In this document: piece after piece, positions 6,303 through 11,693 of the stretch
Position numbering within the stretch: the first letter of the stretch is position 1
How the letters are laid out: each line of letters starts with the position of its first letter
Source: an uncultured Alphaproteobacteria bacterium
GTDB lineage: Bacteria > Pseudomonadota > Alphaproteobacteria > Rs-D84
Direction of reading: 5' to 3'
Assembly (NCBI GenBank): GCA_934232895.1
Contig: CAKQGH010000017.1
Coordinates: forward strand, 1-11,923
DNA length: 11,923 nucleotides
Position numbers and translations under genes: made by a program
Notes under the pieces: model-generated
Seen by the model: only the letters and a program-made list of their open reading frames with translations
What the model was told of the DNA's origin: nothing
The model's database searches: none

Positions 6303-6370
6303 GCTCTCTGCTCTCTGCACTTTGCTCTCTCTGTCGGAGCGTCAGCGGAGACGGATGCGCGTTGCTCTCT
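6303..6370 (-). repeat. heptanucleotide array D (AGAGAGC family)
   Basis: On the plus strand 6303-6330 reads GCTCTCT, GCTCTCT, GCACTTT, GCTCTCT (minus-strand unit AGAGAGC), and one more GCTCTCT lies at 6364-6370. The unit length is 7, as in arrays A-C, with a related AGAG core. It sits between the two hairpins downstream of glyS. Confidence 0.65.
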
Positions 6371-6373
6371 AAT

Positions 6374-6398
6374 AAAAACGCGCCATTGGCGCGTTTTT
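6374..6398 (-). terminator. intrinsic terminator of glyS
   Basis: CGCGCC ATT GGCGCG is flanked by A5 and T7 tracts, directly abutting the glyS stop codon. The symmetry allows termination from both sides. Confidence 0.88.
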
Positions 6399-7760
6399 TT
6401 ATGCATTGATGATTTCGGTCACACGACGCGGAACATCTGCGATGGCGACGCGTTCCTGGCTCATATCATCGCGATGGCGCAGGGTCACCGTGCCGTCTTC
6501 CAGTGTCTGGTGGTCAACAGTGATACACACCGGGGTGCCGATTTCGTCGTGTCGGCGATAGTTTTTACCAATGTTGCCCGAATTTTCCAATTCAATGCGT
6601 CCGATGTGCAACGCGCGCAGCGCATTTTCAATATCGTTCGCCGTCTGGACCAATTCTGGTACATTGCGCGCCAACGGGATAACCGCGGCCTTGACCGGGG
6701 CCAATTTTGGTTTCAGTTTCAGAACCGTGCGGGTCTTGCCATCGGGCAATGTTTCTTCGGTATATGCCTCGATCATCACGGCCAGCATTGCGCGGTTTAC
6801 ACCCATTGCGGTTTCAATAACGAATGGGATGAAACTTTCGCCACTTTGTGGATCGGAATATGCCAATTTAACCGTACTGTCGTGGTTTTCCATAACATGC
6901 GCAGAAATATGAAATTCATTTTGCGCCTTGGTATGTGACCCCAGGTCAAAGTCCTGGCGGTTGTGGACACCTTCGACCTCGTCAAAGCCATCGGGAAAAG
7001 CGTATTCAATGTCGCCTGCGGCCTTGGCATAATGGGCCAATTTTTCGTGCGGGGTGAAACGTAATTTGTCCGCCGGAATGCCCAGGACATTTACCCACCA
7101 TGCCATACGTGTCTTTTTCCATTCTTCGAAATATTTTGCGTCGTCGGTCGGGTTTATAAAGTATTGCATTTCCGCCTGTTCAAATTCGCGCATACGGAAT
7201 ACGAATCCACGTGGGGAAATTTCATTACGAAATGCCTTGCCAATCTGGGCAATACCGAACGGCAATTTATGCGGGCACGCATCCAGAACATTTTTGAAAT
7301 TTACATACGTCGTTGTTGCGGTTTCTGGGCGCAGGTACGCGTTGATTGCGCCATCGGCGGTCGCCCCAATGGACAGACCCATCATCAACTGGTACGCGCG
7401 TGGGTCGGTTAAATCCGTACTGCCGCAATTGTCACACTTGGTCGGATCTTTCATTTTGTCCTGGCGCATGCGGGCACCACATTTTTTGCACTCAACCAAT
7501 GGGTCGGAAAAGCTGCCCTCGTGTCCGGAATATTTCCACATCAGTCGGTTGGAAATCAACGCCGCATCCAGTCCCTCGATATCATTGCGGGAATAAATCA
7601 TGGCGTTCCACCATGCGTTCTTGATATTCTTCATCAATTCGACGCCGTATGGACCGTAATCGTATGCACCACCCAGGCCCCCGTATATTTCAGAACCCGT
7701 GAAAATAAAACCGCGCCGCTTGCACAATGCGACGATATCATTTACTGATTTTGCTGGCAT
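6399..7760 (-). CDS. glyS: glycyl-tRNA synthetase, single-chain dimeric type
   Basis: 453 residues. The enzyme charges tRNA-Gly in the cytoplasm and is a class II synthetase of the alpha2 type (as in Thermus, Gram-positives and eukaryotes) rather than the alpha2beta2 GlyQ/GlyS of most proteobacteria. In order: SSEIYGGLGG-like motif 1 region (23-38), a zinc ribbon Cys91/94/109/112, LRPETA (143-148), motif 2 GKAFRNEISPR (174-184), FRMREFEQAEMQYF (188-201), VEGVHNRQDFDLGSH (262-276), motif 3 region ETAMGVNRAMLAV (316-328), and the anticodon-binding domain from about 350 (KAAVIPLARN, GNIGKNYRRHDEIGTP). Oddities: RPETA is followed by TTTY where the usual sequence is QGIF, and motif 3 has GVNR for the usual GVDR. 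The start has AGAGGA a few bases upstream. It has its own promoter and terminator. Confidence 0.96.
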   Translation of the reverse strand: MPAKSVNDIVALCKRRGFIFTGSEIYGGLGGAYDYGPYGVELMKNIKNAWWNAMIYSRNDIEGLDAALISNRLMWKYSGHEGSFSDPLVECKKCGARMRQDKMKDPTKCDNCGSTDLTDPRAYQLMMGLSIGATADGAINAYLRPETATTTYVNFKNVLDACPHKLPFGIAQIGKAFRNEISPRGFVFRMREFEQAEMQYFINPTDDAKYFEEWKKTRMAWWVNVLGIPADKLRFTPHEKLAHYAKAAGDIEYAFPDGFDEVEGVHNRQDFDLGSHTKAQNEFHISAHVMENHDSTVKLAYSDPQSGESFIPFVIETAMGVNRAMLAVMIEAYTEETLPDGKTRTVLKLKPKLAPVKAAVIPLARNVPELVQTANDIENALRALHIGRIELENSGNIGKNYRRHDEIGTPVCITVDHQTLEDGTVTLRHRDDMSQERVAIADVPRRVTEIINA

Positions 7761-7789
7761 TTTTATCCTCTATTTTTAACGCACCAATT

Positions 7790-7818
7790 ATTATCCTGTT
7801 TTTGCATATTTGCAACAA
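7790..7818 (-). promoter_or_regulatory. probable glyS promoter
   Basis: On the minus strand, TTGTTG (7813-7818), a 17-bp spacer and GATAAT (7790-7795) lie just downstream of the ferredoxin terminator. The leader would be about 22 nt, so no room exists for a glycine riboswitch or T-box. Confidence 0.55.
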
Positions 7819-7822
7819 AAAG

Positions 7823-7844
7823 AAACGGGGCAAACGCCCCGTTT
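7823..7844 (-). terminator. intrinsic terminator of the BI-1/ferredoxin unit
   Basis: A 9-bp stem AAACGGGGC/GCCCCGTTT has a 4-nt loop; on the minus strand it runs into TTTCTTTTTG. It lies 17 bp past the ferredoxin stop. Confidence 0.82.
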
Positions 7845-7860
7845 TTATCGTTTGTACATA

Positions 7861-8043
7861 TCACTGTACATCTGGGGCAATTGCCGCAACCGGGCATACC
7901 GCCGCGCATGTACCGCACGAGATGCATTTCGCCGGGTCAATTACGCATTTGCCGTCGGCCGCCGTTGCAATTGCACACACCGGGCATGCGCCCATACATG
8001 TGTGGCAACCGATACATTTAGATGGGTCAATTTTATACGCCAT
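7861..8043 (-). CDS. 2[4Fe-4S] ferredoxin (clostridial type)
   Basis: A 60-residue electron carrier with two classical cluster motifs, CIGCHTCMGACP (10-21) and CISCGTCAAVCP (40-51), in a pseudo-twofold arrangement; length and spacing match small clostridial ferredoxins (about 55 residues). Two extra cysteines (23 and 33) lie outside the motifs. It supplies low-potential electrons; the partner is not visible here. AAAGGA precedes the ATG by a normal distance. It lies 23 bp downstream of the BI-1 gene and shares its terminator, so the two are probably co-transcribed. Its presence points to anaerobic or microaerobic metabolism. Confidence 0.93.
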   Translation of the reverse strand: MAYKIDPSKCIGCHTCMGACPVCAIATAADGKCVIDPAKCISCGTCAAVCPVAAIAPDVQ

Positions 8044-8066
8044 TTTACTTTCCTTTGTTGGTTTAA

Positions 8067-8777
8067 TTAGTCGCGGTTAAACAAGCTCAGCAGATACTGG
8101 AACATTGCGATGAACGAGATATACAGGTGCAACGCGCCCAATACCGCCAATTGGTTTTTCTGGTGCTCGTCACCGGCAACCGAATTATATGCATACTTCA
8201 AATTCTGCATATCGTATGCGGTGAACAGGGCGAATACCAGCACGCCAACCAGGCATACTATTGTGCCAAATGTGCCACCAACAATTGCCGGCCATATAAA
8301 TGATGCCAATCCAACCAAGATTAAACCAATCATTCCCATAAACAGGAATATGCCCAGAAATGACAGGTTCTTGACCGTTTTATATCCAAACAGTGCCATG
8401 CACGCAAACATTATTGCGGCCAGTACAAACGCCGACAGAATGGTCAGCGGGTTATTTGTAATTGCGACCAATAACAGCGGGGTCATCACAATGCCCAATG
8501 TCGCGGCATATACAAACAATGCCGTTGCGGCCCGTGCCGGCGACATAGAAAATGCACGCGCCTGGGTCCAAATGGACAACGCCAATCCGCCAAACAACAA
8601 AATGTAATAAAATGCCGACATACCCGTTTCGGTAAACAGCATCCCCCACAGCGGTGTCGCCATTGTGACAAACGCCGCCAATGCCGTCACACCAACCGCG
8701 CCAAACATCAGCGCAAAGATGCGTTTCAGGTATAAATCAATACCCCCAACTGTCGAAATTGCTTTTTTCTGAACCAT
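8067..8777 (-). CDS. Bax inhibitor-1 family membrane protein (YccA/YbhL-like)
   Basis: A 236-residue inner-membrane protein with about seven hydrophobic helices (roughly 21-41, 56-71, 84-106, 111-131, 139-161, 168-187, 212-233). Family landmarks are FTAYDMQNLKYAY (185-197) and the C-terminal LGALHLYISFIAMFQYLLSLF (213-233). BI-1 proteins are thought to be pH-sensitive calcium leak channels or, for YccA, modulators of the FtsH protease. Asp189 matches the first of the two Asp residues of the BsYetJ pH sensor. The second position, normally LYLDF, is LYISF here, so the Asp is replaced by Ser221, as in E. coli YccA (VSLYVS). AAGGAG precedes the ATG. First gene of a unit with the ferredoxin. Confidence 0.92.
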   Translation of the reverse strand: MVQKKAISTVGGIDLYLKRIFALMFGAVGVTALAAFVTMATPLWGMLFTETGMSAFYYILLFGGLALSIWTQARAFSMSPARAATALFVYAATLGIVMTPLLLVAITNNPLTILSAFVLAAIMFACMALFGYKTVKNLSFLGIFLFMGMIGLILVGLASFIWPAIVGGTFGTIVCLVGVLVFALFTAYDMQNLKYAYNSVAGDEHQKNQLAVLGALHLYISFIAMFQYLLSLFNRD

Positions 8778-8817
8778 TTTTTCTCCTTATATTTTTGTTT
8801 TGTTCTTGTATGCGCTA

Positions 8818-8846
8818 AATATAATACAGCGTGGGTAATAATTCAA
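8818..8846 (-). promoter_or_regulatory. sigma70-type promoter of the BI-1/ferredoxin unit
   Basis: On the minus strand TTGAAT (8841-8846), a 17-bp spacer and TATATT (8818-8823) lie about 40 bp before the BI-1 start. Confidence 0.65.
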
Positions 8847-8884
8847 GTTTTAACGGAATCATTTTATTTTTTGTAAAATAATGG

Positions 8885-8913
8885 TTGACAAAACGATATT
8901 TGTCAATTATATT
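8885..8913 (+). promoter_or_regulatory. strong sigma70 promoter with overlapping operator-like dyad
   Basis: Consensus TTGACA (8885-8890), a 17-bp spacer and TATATT (8908-8913). TTGACAAA (8885-8892) is the exact reverse complement of TTTGTCAA (8899-8906), with 6 bp between, so a symmetric site covers the -35 and most of the spacer. A repressor bound there would block RNA polymerase. The identity of the regulator is unknown. Confidence 0.75.
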
Positions 8914-8947
8914 GTGGTCAGAATTTATCAAACCAAGGGGGATAAAC

Positions 8948-9196
8948 ATGGCTTTTATACACAACTATTCAGATGGCGTCGGCAGACCTAGATTGGCCAG
9001 CAAGGCGGATTTGGGCATCTTGGAATCAACCGCCGCGGCGCGCGCGGCAAAAAATTCTTTTGCAAAACGTCTGGACGAAGTTATTGCCCAGCGTGATATC
9101 GAAATGGCTCGTAAATATCCAGATATGGACTATGTCGAACGTTGCAATAAAATTATCGCGCGTTTGCGTGCCAATGTTGCCGAATATCAAAGATAA
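8948..9196 (+). CDS. small hypothetical helical protein
   Basis: 82 residues (MAFIHNYSDGVGRPRLASKA...). I do not recognise a family. After a short Gly/Pro/Arg-containing N-terminus, residues about 19-82 are predicted helical, highly charged and Ala-rich, with no signal peptide or membrane segment, so it is probably cytoplasmic. AAGGGGG lies upstream of ATG 8948 at normal distance; an upstream in-frame ATG at 8885 lies inside the promoter and is rejected. It is monocistronic, with a consensus promoter carrying a symmetric dyad and a clear terminator, so it is likely a regulated, well-expressed gene. Confidence 0.75.
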   Translation: MAFIHNYSDGVGRPRLASKADLGILESTAAARAAKNSFAKRLDEVIAQRDIEMARKYPDMDYVERCNKIIARLRANVAEYQR

Positions 9197-9216
9197 TTTG
9201 TATTGGTATTGTGATG

Positions 9217-9246
9217 TACAGGTCGCGATTGCGGCCTGTATTTTTT
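9217..9246 (+). terminator. intrinsic terminator of small gene
   Basis: TACAGGTCGC/GCGGCCTGTA stem (one T-G pair) with loop GATT, followed by six T. Confidence 0.9.
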
Positions 9247-9247
9247 A

Positions 9248-9277
9248 TTGAAAAGCGCGCCCGATTGTGGATACAAT
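9248..9277 (+). promoter_or_regulatory. probable lgt promoter
   Basis: TTGAAA (9248-9253), an 18-bp spacer and TACAAT (9272-9277), placed directly after the preceding terminator. Confidence 0.6.
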
Positions 9278-9302
9278 AGCCGCAACACAAAGGATGAAAA
9301 AT

Positions 9303-10133
9303 ATGGCTATTGTTATTGACCCGATTTCCCCGGTGGCATTTTCGATTTTGGGGTTGGATATTCGCTGGTATGCGCTGGCATACGTGGCGGCGTTTATTGT
9401 TGGATATTTGCTATTTCGGCATTTAATGAGTGCGCTCGACAGCCAAATTAAATTGGATAAAAAACAGTTGGACGATTTGTTGACCGCGGTTATTTTGGGC
9501 GTAATTTTTGGCGGCCGGTTGGGATATGTGTTGATGTATAATTTGCCATTCTTTGTGGCGCATCCGCTGGAAATATTCGCGGTGTGGCATGGCGGAATGA
9601 GTTTCCATGGCGGTCTGGTTGGTGTGATGGTTGCCGTGTTTTTGTATGCGCGCACATTGCACCGCGCAAACGCGATTTCTGGGACCACACCGAACATTGC
9701 GTTCCGTATACTGGACTTGCTGGCGGTGGTGACGCCAATCGGGTTCTTTTTTGGTCGCATTGCGAATTTTATAAATATGGAGGTTATGGGCCGCCCAACC
9801 GATGCGCCCTGGGGCGTTGTGTTCAATGGGTATACACAAATTCCACTGCACCCCAGCCCATTGTACGAGGCCGCGACCGAGGGCATTGTGCTGTTCATCA
9901 TAATGTTTTGTCTGTATAAATTTACAAATTTGCGTCGCTATCCGGGGGCGATTGGTGGTGCGCTGGGTATGGCGTATGCGACCGCGCGCATTTTCTGTGA
10001 ACAATTCCGTATGCCAGATGCCCAAATTGGTTTCTTGACCAATTGGGGCCTGACCATGGGACAGTTGTTGTCGGCAATAATGTTTGTCGCAGGCGCGGTG
10101 ATTTTTGCGTGCGCAATAAAAAAACGGGAGTAA
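9303..10133 (+). CDS. lgt: prolipoprotein diacylglyceryl transferase
   Basis: 276 residues. The inner-membrane enzyme moves diacylglycerol from phosphatidylglycerol to the lipobox cysteine, the first step of lipoprotein maturation. Motifs in order: IRWYALAYVAAF (20-31), MSFHGGLVGVM (99-109, His102), the Lgt signature GRIANFINMEVMGRPTDAPWG (151-171), PLHPSPLYEAATEG (181-194) and YATARIFCEQFRMPDAQIG (225-243, with the catalytic-region Arg), then MGQLLS. Several hydrophobic helices span the length, which is normal for the family. The start at 9303 is set by AAAGGA 8 bp upstream; earlier in-frame ATGs at 9267 and 9294 lack a ribosome site. The stop codon lies in the loop of its own terminator. 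Confidence 0.97.
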   Translation: MAIVIDPISPVAFSILGLDIRWYALAYVAAFIVGYLLFRHLMSALDSQIKLDKKQLDDLLTAVILGVIFGGRLGYVLMYNLPFFVAHPLEIFAVWHGGMSFHGGLVGVMVAVFLYARTLHRANAISGTTPNIAFRILDLLAVVTPIGFFFGRIANFINMEVMGRPTDAPWGVVFNGYTQIPLHPSPLYEAATEGIVLFIIMFCLYKFTNLRRYPGAIGGALGMAYATARIFCEQFRMPDAQIGFLTNWGLTMGQLLSAIMFVAGAVIFACAIKKRE

Positions 10134-10149
10134 GTAATCCCGTTTTTTT
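10119..10149 (+). terminator. bidirectional terminator shared by lgt and the small minus-strand gene
   Basis: An A-rich, CGGGA stem pairs with TCCCG and a T tract around an 8-nt loop that contains the lgt stop codon. The symmetry and convergent genes suggest it ends both transcripts. Confidence 0.85.
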
Positions 10150-10153
10150 ATTT

Positions 10154-10387
10154 TTATAAGTCTCTTTCAAACATTTTCTTTATTTTTATCTTCAAAATAT
10201 CCATTTTTGTTGCATCAACTGGGTATGGATAACCTGATTTTTTCAGATTGTGTTTTGCGCGGTTGAACGCGTTCAACAGGGCATCGTGTCTGTCCCTGGA
10301 AGCTTCTGGGTTTGAGTTTTCCAGCATCTTTTTTGCATCGTCGTATGCCTTTTTCAAATTTCTTTGCTCTTCTGTAATTTGCGCCAT
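10154..10387 (-). CDS. small hypothetical coiled-coil-like protein
   Basis: 77 residues (MAQITEEQRNLKKAYDDAKK...). No family recognised. It is strongly charged and helical, with two Lys/Glu-rich helical stretches (about 4-25 and 31-52) and a basic C-terminal helix after a PYPVDATK turn; no signal peptide or membrane segment. ATG 10387 is chosen because AAGGAG lies 6 bp upstream; an in-frame start at 10423 lies within the promoter. It has a consensus promoter (10414-10442) and ends at the terminator shared with lgt. A DNA/RNA-binding or adaptor role would be a guess. Confidence 0.72.
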   Translation of the reverse strand: MAQITEEQRNLKKAYDDAKKMLENSNPEASRDRHDALLNAFNRAKHNLKKSGYPYPVDATKMDILKIKIKKMFERDL

Positions 10388-10402
10388 ACATAGCTCCTTT
10401 CT

Positions 10403-10442
10403 TTGTCGTGACAATTCTATCATATACTGACTATTTTGTCAA
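10403..10442 (-). promoter_or_regulatory. strong promoter and small dyad for the 77-residue gene
   Basis: On the minus strand TTGACA (10437-10442), a 17-bp spacer and TAGAAT (10414-10419) preceded by TGA, an extended -10. TTGTC and GACAA separated by 2 bp form a dyad at 10403-10414, at the transcription start. Confidence 0.75.
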
Positions 10443-10460
10443 CTTTTGGTATTCTTTACC

Positions 10461-10489
10461 TTGAATTTATTCCTTTGATATGCCAAAAT
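10461..10489 (+). promoter_or_regulatory. possible promoter of the GT6 leader
   Basis: TTGAAT (10461-10466), a 17-bp spacer and CAAAAT (10484-10489). The -10 is imperfect. A transcript from here would carry a leader of about 245 nt before the GT6 start. Confidence 0.4.
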
Positions 10490-10495
10490 GTACAC

Positions 10496-10611
10496 AGAAT
10501 CAACCTGGAATGTTGGTTCGGGGCTGTGGTAAGCCCAATATATTCGGTGCGAATGCATCGTAATCTGATGTTTCCGGTGCATTTCGCATCGTAATCATCC
10601 CCTTGCCATTC
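10496..10611 (+). other. structured upstream part of GT6 leader, no gene
   Basis: No credible coding content. A small hairpin GGGCT/AGCCC lies at 10521-10536. TGCGAATGCA (10548-10557) pairs with TGCATTTCGCA (10578-10588) with one bulge. GCATCGTAATC occurs twice, at 10555-10565 and 10586-10596. It may be an independent small RNA or part of the leader. Confidence 0.45.
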
Positions 10612-10721
10612 GGTTGGGGGGCTGTTCGCTATAAGGTTCAACCAAAGGCAACAGAATCACTGATATATTGATTTACCAACTCCCCAACCGCCATTTCTAT
10701 GGGCGGTTTCTTTGTTTTTTT
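10612..10721 (+). promoter_or_regulatory. candidate riboswitch/attenuator upstream of GT6 gene
   Basis: Three helices can form together: P1 GGTTGGGG (10612-10619) with CCCCAACC (10682-10689), P2 CTGTT (10622-10626) with AACAG (10650-10654), and P3 AATCA (10655-10659) with TGATT (10669-10673), a three-way-junction layout. The 3' strand of P1 shares AACC (10686-10689) with the terminator stem that follows, so P1 and the terminator exclude each other. No known riboswitch class is recognised. Confidence 0.5.
10686..10721 (+). terminator. intrinsic terminator between leader and GT6 start codon
   Basis: AACCGCC (10686-10692) pairs with GGCGGTT (10702-10708) around a 9-nt loop, followed by a T-rich tract (10709-10721). 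It lies 20 bp before the GT6 start, with the ribosome site immediately after, so it either ends an upstream RNA or attenuates this gene. Confidence 0.75.
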
Positions 10722-10741
10722 ATATGCCAAGGGGAATTGAC

Positions 10742-11608
10742 ATGACGCAAGTTGCCATTTTGTATATCGCGCTCGGACGCTATACGGTGTTTTGGGATGA
10801 TTTTTACAAATCGTGCGAAAAATATTTAACGCCGTGTGATAAACATTACTTTATCTGGACGGACAGCCCAACGCCCGCGATGCACGGAAAGAATATCACT
10901 ATTATTCCCACACAAAAACGCGGCTGGCCGTATGACAGCCTGATGCGTTTTGAAATGTTTTTAGGCGTGGCGGATAAATTAAAGCAATTTGATTATGTCT
11001 ATTTCTTTAATGCGAATTTCCAATTCTATAACCCGGTTGATTTGGCGGAAATTACACCGCGCGAATGGCATAATGGGTTGGTTGCGGGGTTGCATCCTGG
11101 AATGTCTGGCGACATAGACCAGGTGCCCGACCATTACCCGTACGAGCGGCGGCCCGAATCCACCGCGTGCGTGCCGTATGGTCATGGTCGCCACTATGTA
11201 TGCGGCGCGTTTAATGGGGGGACGGCGGACGCGTTTTTGAAAATGTGCCGGGTGTTGGCAAAAAATGTTCAAACTGATTTGAAACATAATATCGTGGCGT
11301 GCGTTGATGATGAATCGCACCTGAATGCGTATCTGGTCGAACATCCAAATTTCTTGCTGTGCGGGCGCGCATACGGTTTCCCCGAAGGTGAATTGAAACA
11401 TATTCCATTGCGTCAACGCATAATGGTGAAAATAATCAGTCGTGCCAAAGACAGTCCTAAATACGGCGGAACCCAGTGGTTGCGTGGCAATACGGATAAA
11501 AAGATGTCAACCAGCGTATTTGCGACGGGAATTCGTAAATTGCTGCGCGTGGTGGCGTGTGCGGTGCCATCGGCAAAATGGCGTCGTAAAATTCGCGGAT
11601 TATATTAA
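10742..11608 (+). CDS. glycosyltransferase family 6 (ABO/alpha-1,3-Gal(NAc) transferase-like)
   Basis: 288 residues. GT6 enzymes transfer Gal or GalNAc in alpha-1,3 linkage with retention; vertebrate members make blood-group A/B and alpha-Gal epitopes. Motifs: VAILYIALGRY (4-14), WPYDSLMRFEMFL (62-74), YVYFFNANFQF (85-95), HYVCGAFNGGTADAFL (151-166) and DDESHLNAYL (189-198). The metal-binding DXD of animal enzymes is NAN (90-92), matching the NXN of bacterial GT6 enzymes, which work without metal. A basic C-terminal tail of about 60 residues (RAKDSP...RRKIRGLY) could anchor the enzyme at the membrane. AAGGGGA sets the start at 10742; in-frame ATG 10724 and TTG 10712 overlap the terminator. 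A likely role is capping lipopolysaccharide or capsule with a host-like sugar; acceptor unknown. Confidence 0.88.
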   Translation: MTQVAILYIALGRYTVFWDDFYKSCEKYLTPCDKHYFIWTDSPTPAMHGKNITIIPTQKRGWPYDSLMRFEMFLGVADKLKQFDYVYFFNANFQFYNPVDLAEITPREWHNGLVAGLHPGMSGDIDQVPDHYPYERRPESTACVPYGHGRHYVCGAFNGGTADAFLKMCRVLAKNVQTDLKHNIVACVDDESHLNAYLVEHPNFLLCGRAYGFPEGELKHIPLRQRIMVKIISRAKDSPKYGGTQWLRGNTDKKMSTSVFATGIRKLLRVVACAVPSAKWRRKIRGLY

Positions 11609-11625
11609 TGTGCGAAAGAAAACAC

Positions 11626-11654
11626 TTGCCAACCGGGCCACATTAAATTATACT
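11626..11654 (+). promoter_or_regulatory. sigma70-type promoter in front of the 153-bp repeat
   Basis: TTGCCA (11626-11631), a 17-bp spacer and TATACT (11649-11654). It is followed by an 8-bp stem CACCGCAC (11657-11664)/GTGCGGTG (11681-11688) without a T tract. Confidence 0.55.
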
Positions 11655-11693
11655 GCCACCGCACAGCGCACCAATGCACCGTGCGGTGAAGCG

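Noticed and set aside
6017..6406. Minus-strand 129-residue open frame across the gene-free island
   Set aside because: It runs through the long inverted repeat, two terminators and array D, has no ribosome site, and its composition simply reflects the repeats.
6288..6938. Plus-strand 216-residue open frame
   Set aside because: Antisense shadow of glyS, no family features and no ribosome site.
10456..10641. Minus-strand 61-residue open frame in the GT6 leader
   Set aside because: No ribosome site, and it overlaps the promoter and folded leader; no recognisable protein features.
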